Shown piece by piece: positions 1 to 10,986 of a stretch of 64,000 nt of DNA. Source of the stretch: Drosophila miranda (lineage: Eukaryota > Arthropoda > Insecta > Diptera > Drosophilidae); the NCBI RefSeq assembly GCF_003369915.1, contig NC_046675.1:21328001-21392000 (forward strand). The letters run 5' to 3'. The notes below the pieces were generated by a model. The model was not told the DNA's origin and made no database searches. It saw only the letters and a list, made by a program, of their open reading frames with translations. Position 1 is the stretch's first letter, and each line of letters starts with the position of its first letter. Position numbers and translations under genes: made by a program.

Positions 1-1796
1 TCAATTATGGCCAAGGCATAAAGTTGGACTAACACTAATTGACGACCGATTGATCAAGGTTTATTTTTACTCCAGCCTGAAATTTAATTTTCCTTTCGCT
101 TAAAATAAGTTTTTAATTAAATCAAGTTCAGGCTTGACTTGCCCCGAAGCTATACGGCAAAAGTCAGCGGGAAGGTGAAAGAAATTTAAGAAGAAACTCT
201 GGCAGCATTTACTAAGCTCATCTCTTAACAGCAAATCGATTGGATTATGACTAACAGAAATGTGGCGCAAATGGTAATCGAGCTAACATTCTGTCTGGTC
301 GCATTGGGCGAAAGAAAACTTTCTCTGGCTTCTCGTGCATTCCGTAATCTGATTTTAATGATTAATGTCCATAACAATCATCATTTCAATTTCGGCCGCA
401 CAAAACAAATGATTTGCCAGAACAGAAAAAAAGTTGGGCAACCGAAAGAGAAATGCCATTAAAAGTTGATAACAAGCGGCGTTAAAGTATGCAGACAAAC
501 ACACACCGAAACACAATCTTATGCAGGGGGTCTACTCGTATTTGAAAAATTGAAAAAAATATTCCTGCCACAAATGAAATTTTGAGAGGACAGAAGAGAA
601 GAAAAAATGATGCGGCATGTAATTGTGATTCAAAGCACGTTGGCCGAATTTGTTGCAAAAGGCAAACGACAACAAATAGAATGCCATAACAATAAAAGGC
701 GCACAAAACAATTGTCAGCCGAGGCAAATGACCAAGTACTAGAGAACCGGTATGGTATTGTGGAGACCAGGACCTGACGGCCTGGTCATTAATGCGGCGA
801 CAACACGCCTAAGACAAAAGGGCCGCACCCTGCGAAAGGTGCTTGACCAAAACGTGTCAAAGAGTCCCCCAGTTCTACCGTCCAAGGTCACTTCGCCGAA
901 CCGCAACAGCAATAGGAATAGCAACGGCAAAGAAAAAGTAATTTTGGGCAAATTATTTGAGTTTGCGGCGGGCGTAAGTTTAAATAACTTCAATCTGGCT
1001 TAGACACAGAAAGCTGCTAAGTTGTATTTATACGCCAGATTCTCGGTACATACTCGTATATTTACTTGCCAAAAGTTCCGCAAGCCGTTTCAATATCAGC
1101 ACAATCAGCATCGCCCGGAATCCCATCATTATCAAAATCATCATTATTGTCCTCATCATCGGCCATAATAGGCTTGACCCTGACAATGAATATTGTTTAC
1201 GCCATCCGGGGGCTTGTAAAGAAAACTTTTAAATAAAATGTTATTCTGTTTGCCCTGGCCAAACAATTGCCGTCCAGCCAGACGACGGTCTGGTCTGGTT
1301 TGGTCTGGTCTTTTGCTTAGATTACGTATACGCACGTTTGGTCGATGTGGAAAATTGCCGAAAATATTTAGATTGATTTGCCAGGGATAAGCCAAGCCCA
1401 TTACGATAAATTGTGCAAATATTATTTCTGAATTCAAGTGTATGCACATCCTCATCAATTTGAGGAGATTATCCTCTTAAAATCCCTCAAAATACATGCC
1501 TGAATTTCATATAGAATAAGCCATCCAGGGAAATGCATCCCACTTAACTTAAAGGATTATCCTTTAAGAGACTTAAGAAACAGAAGAGGCGGAATTGACT
1601 TTAGGAAAACCCATCAAATCTCAGAGCCCCGCACACATTAAACTACCTCACTCTCTATTGTTCTGGCCACGTCAAAAGCAATTAAACAGCAAGGCCACAT
1701 ATCCTGTTGGATATCCAGCCAGATACAACAACAACAACAAAAGCTACGTGGCCAATACCAATTTAACATTTACATATAGCCGTAACGGTAACTCAC
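1..1796 (-). other. Intron of the SLC5 transporter gene
   Basis: This stretch follows a clear splice donor at 1791-1796 (GTGAGT on the minus strand) and has no open frame resembling a protein family. The next exon of the transporter must lie to the left of the window. I see only AT-rich sequence and short simple repeats (a GTCTGG-type stretch near 1285-1310). Confidence 0.7.
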
Positions 1797-2317
1797 CTGG
1801 CCACTAGTGACAGCGCGACCGGAAACACTTTCATTTGACGACCGCCCACCAGGTAATCCAATGCCTCGGAGCCGCGCCGCTCCTCGACTCCGGCCGCGCC
1901 AGCCCCATCCTTGCCGGCCAGCTGTCCCTTCTTCTTTGCCTTCTGCTTCTTTTCGATGAAGCCGAAATAGACCCCGATGACGGCGCATACCGCCAGCATG
2001 GCTATGAACACCAAATAGTCAACTACGCCAAAGTGCTGCAGTGTCTGGCTCAAATCCTGCACGCTGAGTTTCTCTTCCGGGCCGCCCATGGAGGCTGTCG
2101 TCGTGGGAGTGGATGAGGAAGTGGGCGATTGAGTGGGCGTTGAAAAGCCACTGGGGCTCGGACTGGGACTTTGGCTGGCTGCTGGAGCCGTGCTGCTAAT
2201 TATGGCCTCCACTGTCTTCACAATCGCATTGGTTACTGTTGCGGCGGCGGTGGAGGTGGTTGTGGTGGGGCCGCCCGTGGCAGTAGATGATTCGGCTGGA
2301 CTCGTGGTTGCTGACAT
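1797..2317 (-). CDS. SLC5-family sodium/solute symporter, first coding exon (partial)
   Basis: First coding exon of a sodium:solute symporter, an integral membrane transporter of the SLC5 group. The start is the ATG at 2317. The first roughly 90 residues are Ser/Thr/Pro/Ala-rich and probably extracellular. They are followed by a hydrophobic segment (VDYLVFIAMLAVCAVIGVYF), a lysine-rich cytoplasmic loop, and DYLVGGRQMKVFPVALSLVA, which is the conserved start of the SLC5 core (family pattern: F-x-GGR-x-M-x-x-x-P-x-x-x-S-x-x-A-S). The exon ends in phase 2 at a GTGAGT donor, so most of the protein lies beyond the left edge. Family is seen; substrate is not. The insect expansion of sodium-coupled monocarboxylate and multivitamin-type carriers is likely, but I cannot name the orthologue. 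The N-terminal extension is longer than in vertebrate SLC5 members. Confidence 0.85.
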
Positions 2318-2886
2318 TATTTCCTGGACCACAACTTGCTTTTATGTATTTATTTTTATTGACTTCCAGCCGCGCTCAATCGCATTGGCTTTAATGCCTT
2401 CGGATTTGATTACTTTTGTATTAGTTTGGCACTACGAATCGGTTTCGATTTTTCATTAGGAATCTATTTAGTTTTTGTAGCTCCAATTCAAGAACACTTT
2501 CAACTTCAATCGATTCACTGCTTAGCAAAAAGTTTATTTGCGTCCACTTTTATTAACTAAAATATCTTCTAAGTGAAAAAAATACTGAAAACTTTATATC
2601 AGTAGATCCTTGAGTGTCAGGACTACGATCACTAAGAACCTTTTTTTTTTAAACCAGGCGAGAGCACACACAAGTGGTTGCTCCAAATCTCGGCTGAACA
2701 CTGATCTCAATTATTCGACCCTAGTGGCGTTAGAGATCTCCAGAGATCTTATCAACCTTCCATGACAAAGCATCAGCATCACCAGCGACCGACCTCCCTC
2801 TCATAATTCACACAAATCTTGTATCGTGTGGGCTGAGGCTTTGTGTAAAGCTTTAGCACCTAATTTGCCAGGGGCATGGCAGGCCC

Positions 2887-2914
2887 GGCGACACTCGGCG
2901 ACACTCGGCGACTG
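2887..2914. repeat. 10-bp tandem repeat
   Basis: GGCGACACTC occurs about 2.7 times in a row. It is a small minisatellite-like tract in the region upstream of the SLC5 gene. No function is apparent. Confidence 0.8.
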
Positions 2915-5761
2915 AGGCCTAGAATAGACAGACAAGTGCACACCCCCCATTTGGTGCCGCGTGTACTTATGATGCGTCTGCCATTAGATCTGCCAGATCG
3001 TAAATTACTTTCTTTGTGCACGGAGGTGGCATGTCTGCGGCTTTAGCCCCGCCGCTCGGTAATATATATAAATGCATTTACCCCCAGAGTTTGGATGGCT
3101 AAATCCCACTCTTTTGTTTAACAAAGTTTTACAACATCAAAGCGGAGTAAAATTCCATTAGAATATACGAAGCCCGGGTGCGTCACTTACGGGTACTGTT
3201 TGGTTTTAACAAGTGGCTACTGGTTATCACAACACTTGGGAACAAGATTGAGAGAAACATATAGGTAACTGTGTTAAGGATAGCTGATCCATGTAGCAGA
3301 GTGTTGGCCGAGACATTGTATTTGTCGAAGATTAAAGCCGACCATCAAGAACGGCTAAGTATTTGCTGAATGCGCCAGGCCAAGGCCAAGGCATGACTTA
3401 TGCGTGATGAATACATTCGTAATTGAAATTGCATTAAATTTTGTGGAAATATCCACACTTTTCAGTCCATTTCGTCCATTTGAGGGCATTTTTCCGCCTA
3501 ACATTTGCAAATTGACAGCAAATTGATTTAAGCTGCGAAACAGGATGCGACAGAAATCGAATTTTAAAAAATGGCCAACAGAGTTAGCTAACCGTCCAAA
3601 TGCCGAAATTGGCTATATCCGACTGACAGAGCCACCGCGTGAAACTGTAGAACTGTGGCAGATCCCACTCTTGGCTGACTTTGCCTTCCAATGAAACCCA
3701 ACTCAAGTGCAAAGTAAATGGAAACGTTGTCGCTCGGACTCGTACTCGCCTTCACTCGCCTCCATTTCACTTGCTGCTCCAGCTCTATTTTATTGGATTT
3801 AATGCACATTAATGGGCGGACAATGGCAAAGCTATCTGCCTCTGAATTGTGCAGCAATTTGGGTTAACTTAAAACAGTCAACTACATCCAGTCTAAGCTC
3901 CAGGCCCTACAAACGCACTAATTGATTCTTGACAATCAATTACAACACTTACAATAGTACGTGTACTATATATAGACGGAGATCTGAGAGAAGGCAAGCG
4001 AAATTCAATTTGAGAAAACTAAATAATGCACACACAACGTGACTTCCACTGTTGGGAAATCTTTTGCTGAGGAAAACCTTTGGTTGGGGTGTATCAAGGA
4101 AACAAGTACAAGCAGCTTAAATGATTACACAAAAACATAATTGCGTTTTCCATTAGAATTATTAAACAATTTGATCAGCTTCAAGACTTTAGCCCAGTTC
4201 CAAAAGTTCGGTTTCGCTTCAAAAGTTTCAACATACTATAATTAGATTTTAACGGATGCCCAGCCCCATAGTTAAAGTTGAAAAACTGCAAGTAAATGAT
4301 AAGAAGTGAAAATTACACCCCAAAGAAGAGACTGGATGAACATGTAATGATCATAAAAAAATAATGTCGTTAAAATCATAAATTGCTGCAAACAGAAACG
4401 GTAATACGATGTAGTATTATATGGTAAATGCTGCCTTATCGCTCAACGCTTTAAAGAGCAGATAGCGTACAGTAGCAGCCGCAATAAAAACAACCAAATG
4501 CAAATATGGCGCCCAAAAAAAAAAAAAAAGGCCACAAATTGCTACAAAATTTAATTATTTTTGTGCGCCAAACAAAAAGGAAAACCCAGAAAAAGCGAGA
4601 CTCTGAGACTGAAAACCAGTGCTTAGCATATGCAAAATAATGACCGAGACCATGGCCCCAGCTCTTGACCCTTCTGGGTGGGCTTAATTTGTCTGCGAGC
4701 CACAACTTTTCTGGCTTTATGACTTGGCGCCAAAATACTAGCTTAAAGTTAACCCTCAGTGTGCCAAGCGACCAATTGGCAATGCTCCCTGTTTTTTTTA
4801 TTAAATGAAAACCCTTTTATTGCTGGACGTTTCTTTTACATGTTCTTTTTTATTGATTCATAAAGTTCAAGCTAATGTATTCTGTTTTTTGCGAGCTTTG
4901 TGTTTTAATTATTTGTCAGCTGATCTTTACAGCTTTGGGTAATATATTTTGAAACACCTAAAATGAAGGACTACTTGGTGACAATCAAAAAACAACACGT
5001 GTGTATTATTCCTACAACAAATTGGAAGATACCAAAAAAATATATGTAGTTTGCTCTCCATTGAAGGGCTAACAGCATGGACCCACCCACATGGTTGTTT
5101 AGTTACATTTTTTGAGAAATATTTTCTCTATGGCAACAGTTGCAGCTGCAGCTGCAGCTTGGATGTTTCAGTTACTTCCGAGCAGCTTGCCTTGCCTTTG
5201 GCTCCGTTTGGCTCCTCTTGTGTGCTTGGATACTTTTTGTTCTGCTGGTTTTCGTTTTGTTTTGGGCACACTTGAGCCAATTTAACGCTTCCGTGTGTTT
5301 TTTACTTGCCACGCCTCGTTGCCTGCTCGTTTCAGACGCTGGCAAACAGTTTGTGTGTGTTTGCTTGTTTGTTGTAATTCCGCTTTCCGCCGACTGTGAA
5401 GAGGCGAACGCGGAGAAGAGTGAGATTTAATCTCAAGCTAAAAATAGCAGGCAGTCGCTTATTCTCAGATCAGTCAGTGAATGCTATGCCCGCCCCCATG
5501 CTCATTGTACAATAAAATTAATCCAATTAAGTAATCGCACGGATATTTCTCGGCTCGACAAGAACTATACATGACCATTGATTATACAGCCCACAAATTA
5601 GGACCAATTAAATCAAAGCCAAAATTTGGCTGTCGAATTGAGAGTCAGACCGCCGAATCATGACCTTGAACTTGGCAGCCATCAGATGCCAGACTATCTT
5701 CTCATTTCTCTTTTCGTTTGAGCATATCCACCCGGGGGTATTTATGCCTAATTCAACGGCT

Positions 5762-5790
5762 CAGATACAGATACAGATACAGATACAGAT
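5762..5790. repeat. (CAGATA)n microsatellite
   Basis: A hexanucleotide repeat of CAGATA units, followed by a CA-rich tail (about 5800-5815). Open reading frames crossing it are repeat artefacts. Confidence 0.9.
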
Positions 5791-6322
5791 AACAGATACA
5801 CAAACACACACACGCAGTAATGGACTGGGCCCTCGGAGAGATGTTTTAGATGTGAACTAGTGAAATGGGAATGAAAAGCTCGAATATGCATTATTCTCTC
5901 TCTTGGCTGGCCTGCCATCCATCCATCCACTCGCAATCAGAAATTGTTCAAGTGGAAAAAGCAAATGTGTTCCTCTGGTCGTTTGTGAAGTGCAAGGAGG
6001 TTGGACCTAAAACTTGAGGAGAAAGTGGATTAGATCTCTTGCTAGAAAACTATCACAATCGCCTAAAATACTGCAATGTATCTTTAAGCAATACAACATT
6101 TGAAAAGAATTACAATTGATTTTCGCTTGTGAATTAATTGTATTGGCTATAAGTATTCTGTGTAGTTAATTTATTGCACTTATAATATTTTCAACGATAA
6201 AAAAAGTGTTGTTGTGGAGCTTATATTTACTTATATTTAAACCTGATTATCATTTGCTTATCAAGTAACTTAAATTAAATGCGATTAACAAAGCTAGAAT
6301 TAAATTTAATACAATGATTTAA

Positions 6323-7712
6323 TTATATATCACTGTTCTCCTTCTCGTATTCCTCCATGATGGCAATCACGGGCTCATTCAGATATTCGCGAATCTTCCA
6401 GTTCAGGGCAAAGTCGACGTGATCCCACTCTTTATCCACCATGCGGTGCATAAACTTTTTGGGCAGACGTACTCCCAGTGCCTCGACATCCTCCACAGCA
6501 GCCAGGTCATCGTTGTCGGAATACCACATGTGAACATCTGAAGTAATCAGCTCCACGGGATACTCTGGTGGCTCCTCCGAGCCATAGACCTGCAAATTCT
6601 TCTTGGGGCCGTAGTCGAATTGACGGAAATAGCCGGATTGCTGCTCTTGGAGGTAGTGAAGCATTTGATCGGTAGAACAGCCCCCAGGATGTGTTGATAG
6701 TCCCTCTGGTAAGGCGGTCTACGGATAATTCTCAAGCATTTAAATACAATTATGTACAACCTTTTGTGATATCCTCCTACTCACCGTATTGACACGGCCA
6801 TCTAACTCTACGTCACTCTCGCATACCGGACGTAGCATGAAATCCGGCTGACACATGTTGAAGAGCAGTGCCATGAGGAAGTCGTTGTAAGGCAGAAACT
6901 CCTGCGAACCAAACAGCTTTGCATATATCGTCTGATGGCCCAAATAGGGACCCACAGCCCGCACCAATTTGTTAGCCAAGTTCTTCATGATCGCAACCGG
7001 TGCGAACATGTGAGCTGTCTTGATTTTCTTATTGTACTCCGGGCGTGAGGACATCAGAGCAAAGAACACCGTCGTTCCTTGCGAGTGACCCACATAGTGG
7101 ATGGCGTCCTGTCCCTTGCCATTCTCGGTGGACAGGGCATAATCGATCATGGCCGCAATATCGTAGAGCCCAATCTCGTGCCAAGAAAACTGCCAGAAGT
7201 GGGGATGCTTTGTGGAGAGCGTCGTGTGGTTCCTAGAGTAGGTGTTGCCGCGACCATTGCCCATCCAAACGTCGTAGCCAGCATCGGCCAGCAGATATGG
7301 TAGTCCATCATTGGGTCCGCACAGGATCCAGGCATCCGAGCAGCTCATTAAACCATGCTGAATCAGGACAATAGGTCGCTTCTCGTTCTGGTTCTGGAGC
7401 TTGTGGGAATAGGGTATGCGAAAGATTCCCACGATGTAGCCATCTTCGGTAAGAACGTGATGATGCTCTGATGGATATCCGTGAGCAGAAATACGATCAG
7501 CCTAAAAGTTGATCAATTAATATCAGGATTTGTTTTAAGATCCAGGGCCAACATACCGTCGTCAATCGATCCTTGAGGCCGATGTGGGCCTCTGGGTTAT
7601 CGTATAGCTGGTAGAAATCAATTGCCCCAACCGGCCCATCTATTGCTGCGGAATAGGTAGCCACGGCCAAGCCAATAAGGATCAGTAACTGCCTAAAGAT
7701 CGGGCTCTTCAT
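6323..7712 (-). CDS. Acid lipase A (alpha/beta hydrolase, Lip3-like)
   Basis: Secreted acid lipase of the alpha/beta-hydrolase fold, expected to hydrolyse triglyceride or cholesteryl esters in the gut. Exons on the minus strand: 7712-7557, 7501-6785 and 6718-6323, with GT-AG junctions, giving 422 residues, normal for the family. The N terminus from the ATG at 7712 is a signal peptide (MKSPIFRQLLILIGLAVATY). Visible hallmarks are the lid and oxyanion region (IQHGLMSCSDAW), the nucleophile elbow GHSQG, the acid in WYSDNDDLAA, and the catalytic His in EWDHVDFALN. Most relatives, including the two neighbours, have His-Gly-Asp there, so His-Val-Asp is unusual. The gene is an inverted near-duplicate of lipase C (10987-12382); the similarity includes intron 1 and about 170 bp upstream. 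Orthology within the fly lipase cluster cannot be settled by eye. Confidence 0.93.
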
Positions 7713-7815
7713 GGTTTGGCGATGGTTCAATAGCAACTGACTGCTGGCCAACGTACGCTTTTCAGCTTTTGTAGGGGGCTCGATTTCAAGTAGTTAATGC
7801 TATCACTGTTTTGAT

Positions 7816-7828
7816 AATATATATATTT
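7816..7828 (-). promoter_or_regulatory. TATA-like element of lipase A
   Basis: An AT run (ATATATATATT) lies about 105 bp upstream of the lipase A ATG. The sequence around it, including CTGTTTTGATA just downstream in the gene's direction, is repeated in the lipase C promoter at 10873-10883. Conservation between the two copies supports a shared core promoter; the start site itself is inferred. Confidence 0.45.
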
Positions 7829-7885
7829 AGACACTCTAGATAATGCATCTATAAAGAGCAAAATCTAAAAGTAATAAAATTCAGA

Positions 7886-8766
7886 TTAGAGAAAAGAATC
7901 CAATATTTTCATTAAGCTGATTTTTAATGAATAGACCAGCGTAGCGCATAGGCTTGCTCCCAACTGTTCCTATTTCTCCGAGATTATTCGACAATCTTGG
8001 ACAATCGAACAAAACGACTGGCTGTTATACCCGATACTTAAAGCGTGTATGCGTTTATTAGATGTCTGGTGGAAATGGATGTTTGTAATACCAAGAGTGA
8101 AGCGTTTACGACCCCATAAAGTATATATAAAGTATATATACTGGATCAGATTCAATAGACAAGTCGATTATTGAAACATAATTGTATTAAAAGGTCTTTT
8201 TAATATGGTCAATATTTAATCTCATAATAAATGACCTTAAAACAATTCTAATATATTAAATTTGTAGGAACTATATAAAATATATAAAATAAAACAAATT
8301 TAAATTCGGCGTCAGTGAAATTACATTTATTTTAAAAAACTCTCTTACCATATCAGTTTAGATTTAAGTTTTGCTCTTTTTTCTTGGGGTTACTATAGCC
8401 CTGAAGTATATGGTGTATGGAGTATATGGCGGCTATACTCGTACACTATTGGTCCGGGAATGCAATCATCTTTGGTACATTTTCTACAAAAATAGGTATT
8501 GCGCCTATTGCGCGAGCACCAATGATTAAATAATGCTCATTTTACTATAAGAGTATTGTTATTCCCTCCTTCTCCAAGCGACGAGTATGTAGCCTTAACT
8601 ATTTCAAAAATAGCTTTATGGATTTTCCTCCACTTAAGTTTATGCGCCCTTAATTGGCTCATATTTCTGATACGTATCGCAAAGAGATTAGTGGGCTAAT
8701 CGAGTCCCCCGCGGTAGTCTTTAAAGGCTGTGGTGCACTGCGCATTTGCCATAGTTCAGCAGAAAC
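7886..8766. other. Spacer between inverted lipase genes
   Basis: Divergent intergenic region between lipase A (minus) and lipase B (plus). It contains a Helitron fragment (8026-8169) and AT-rich sequence. The right end, within about 70 bp of the lipase B ATG, should hold that gene's promoter, but I see no clear TATA box. Confidence 0.6.
8026..8169. mobile_element. DINE-1/INE-1 (Helitron) fragment
   Basis: The stretch begins TATACCCGATACTT and contains GAAGCGTTTACGACCCCATA, then AAGTATATATACTGGATCAG and CAATAGACAAGTCGAT. These follow, in order, the well-known start of the Drosophila INE-1/DINE-1 consensus (TATACCCGTTACTCG..., GGAAGCGTTTCCGACC..., AAGTATATATATTCTTGATC). It is a short, old, non-autonomous rolling-circle (Helitron) remnant with an extra AAGTATAT-type unit. 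The consensus is recalled, not searched. Confidence 0.75.
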
Positions 8767-10188
8767 ATGTCCGGATTACACATCGGTGTCCACATCGCTT
8801 TGGTATGGATTTGCCTAAGCACAATCGTAGAAGGTGCTCCTGTGGTGCCGGATGCGGATCCTGCGGAGGTTACCGACTTCTACCAGCTGTTCAACAATCC
8901 CGATGCGCATCTGTCTTTGGCCACTGCTCCAACCACGGTAACTATCCCACGAATGTAACAAACGATTGCCGAGTGCTCATCCTTTTCGTTTGGCACAGCT
9001 TGATTACATCACGGAGCACGGCTATCCAGCTGAGCGACATTATGTGACCACCGAAGATGGCTATATCATCAGCCTCTTCCGCATTCCCTACTCGCACAAT
9101 CTGCAGAATGAGGACCAGCAGCGTCCCATCGCCTTCATCCAGCACGGACTCTTCGGCAGTTCCGATGGCTGGCCCTGCCTGGGCCCAGACGACGCCCTTC
9201 CCTTCCTGCTCTCGGATGCCGGCTACGATGTCTGGATGGGAAATGCTCGAGGTAACCGCTACTCCAGAAACCATACTTCCCTCTCCACGAAGCATCCCAA
9301 CTTCTGGCGGTTCAGCTGGCACGAGATCGGGTACTTCGACATCGCCGCTTCCATCGACTACACGCTCTCCACGGAGAACGGCAAGGGACAGACGGGCATC
9401 CACTATGTGGGCCACTCACAAGGCACCACTGTTCTGTTCGCACTGCTTTCCTCGCGTCCGGAGTACAATGCAAAGATCAAGACTGCTCACATGCTGGCTC
9501 CGGTGGCCTTTATGGACCACATGGATGACATTATGGTGAACACCCTGTCACCCTATTTGGGACTCAACAATGCCTACTCGCGGCTCTTCTGCTCCCAGGA
9601 GTTCCTACCCCACAATGACTTTGTCCTTGCTCTGATGTACAACATTTGCCGAACCGGATCCGTGGTCTCTAATTTCTGCAGCAGCAGCAATGATAACACA
9701 ACCCAAGAAGGACGAACCAATAAGGTAGGTCTACAAATGATTATCTCTCTGATTAACTTATAAGTGTCTAATATTTTTACTTTTAACCATAATAGACCGC
9801 CTCAAATATGCTGGTTGGGGTCATGCCCGCTGGCGTCTCAACCGACCAAATCCTGCACTACATGCAGGAACATCAGTCAGGACACTTCCGTGAGTTCGAC
9901 TATGGCACAAAGAGGAATCTGAAATATTACGGCACGGAAACACCAGCCGATTATCCCACCGAGAAGATTACTTGTGAAATGCATATGTGGTACTCGGACA
10001 ACGATGAAATGGCCGCAGTGGAGGATGTTATTCGCCTGAGCGTGACAATTCCCAACGCCATAATGCACCATATGGAGGATCCTCTGTGGGATCATGGAGA
10101 CTTTGCCATGAACTGGGAAGTGCGCTATTACATCAATGATCCAATTATCGCCATCATGAATAAACACGAGGCAGAAAACCCCCAGTGA
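8767..10188 (+). CDS. Acid lipase B (alpha/beta hydrolase)
   Basis: Secreted acid lipase, the middle gene of the cluster. Exons: 8767-8937, 8999-9724 and 9796-10188, giving 429 residues. The start at 8767 gives a signal peptide (SGLHIGVHIALVWICLSTIV). Motifs: IQHGLFGSSDGW (oxyanion region), GHSQGTT (Ser nucleophile), WYSDNDEMAA (acid) and LWDHGDFAMNW (His), so the catalytic triad is complete. Intron positions match lipases A and C, showing common descent, but the sequence is clearly more diverged from both than they are from each other. The region before exon 3 carries a Ser/Asn/Thr-rich insert (SSSNDNTT). An AATAAA signal lies at 10270-10275. Confidence 0.94.
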
Positions 10189-10817
10189 TAAGGACCTAGA
10201 CCACTTGTAAGAAACATTTTAAGTAGTTTGTACCACAGTTATAACATATGTAGTATTAATTTAAATCAGAATAAACACAAATACAATCTTATCAAGAACG
10301 GAAGCCTCTTTGACTCCCACAAGTACAGCACCCACTTCTAAAGATAGCAAGGTCCAACAGATTCACACTCCATTCGAGAAAAACTATATAATATGTACTC
10401 TTCCTTCCACTTAAAAATTTCATTCATTGGATCATAGCCGACTTTTTTAATCAAATAGTAATTTTTCCATTAGCAAGTACATGCCGTAAATTTTATGGTT
10501 TGGATTGTCCCCTCTGAAAATCTATAAATTGCTAAATAATCTATAACAACAACAACTTTCAATGGGGGGTATTTTCTGCGGATTATCACACGGTTCTTCA
10601 AGTAGCTTTAATTAGCGATAACTTTTGAGTACGTGACGCAAGTAATTCTCCGAAAAAGGTACACATTTTTCGGAAACATCAATTAGAGTTCTAGATGGTT
10701 GTGGTTTTTCAGACCTATCACTATAAAATTCGGTGGGTCTTACCCACTCGTATTGTTTCGGGTGGTATTGTTTCGATTTAAACTGTATTTATTATTTTAT
10801 TATTTACTCTAATCCAA
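10189..10817. other. Intergenic, lipase B 3' flank
   Basis: AT-rich spacer. Holds the lipase B polyadenylation signal AATAAA at 10270-10275. No other gene or element is recognisable before the inverted duplicate arm starts near 10818. Confidence 0.6.
10270..10275 (+). terminator. Polyadenylation signal, lipase B
   Basis: Canonical AATAAA about 80 bp after the lipase B stop codon. Confidence 0.7.
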
Positions 10818-10872
10818 ATTTTTATAACTTTTAGATTTTGCTCTTTATGGATGCATAATCTAGAGTGTCTAA

Positions 10873-10883
10873 GTATATATATT
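10873..10883 (+). promoter_or_regulatory. TATA-like element of lipase C
   Basis: AGTATATATAT lies about 110 bp upstream of the lipase C ATG and is followed by ATCAAAACAGTGATAGC. The arrangement is shared with the lipase A promoter. The GATA in TGATAGC would suit a midgut GATA factor; that is inference. Confidence 0.45.
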
Positions 10884-10986
10884 ATCAAAACAGTGATAGC
10901 ATTAACTACTTGAAATCGAGCCCCCTACAAAAGCTGAAAAGCGTACGTTGGCCAGCAGTCAGTTGCTATTGAACCATCGCCCAACC

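Larger units (their letters stand above)
2318..6322. other. Intergenic region upstream of the SLC5 gene
   Basis: About 4 kb without a convincing gene. It probably holds the transporter's promoter and 5' leader on its left side and the 3' flank of the first lipase on its right. Visible structure: a 10-bp tandem repeat of GGCGACACTC (about 2.7 copies, 2887-2914), a poly-A run near 4515-4529, and a (CAGATA)n microsatellite at 5762-5790. Open frames here are short and repeat-driven. Confidence 0.6.
6323..7885 (-). repeat. Left arm of inverted lipase duplication
   Basis: Partner of the arm at 10818-12382; contains lipase A and its promoter. The match fades just upstream of the shared AAAGAGCAAAATCTAAAAGT sequence and stops near the lipase stop codons. 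Confidence 0.92.

Noticed and set aside
5660-5936. Overlapping frames across the (CAGATA)n repeat
   Set aside because: Repeat-encoded peptides (alternating Ile-Gln, Ser-Val) only.
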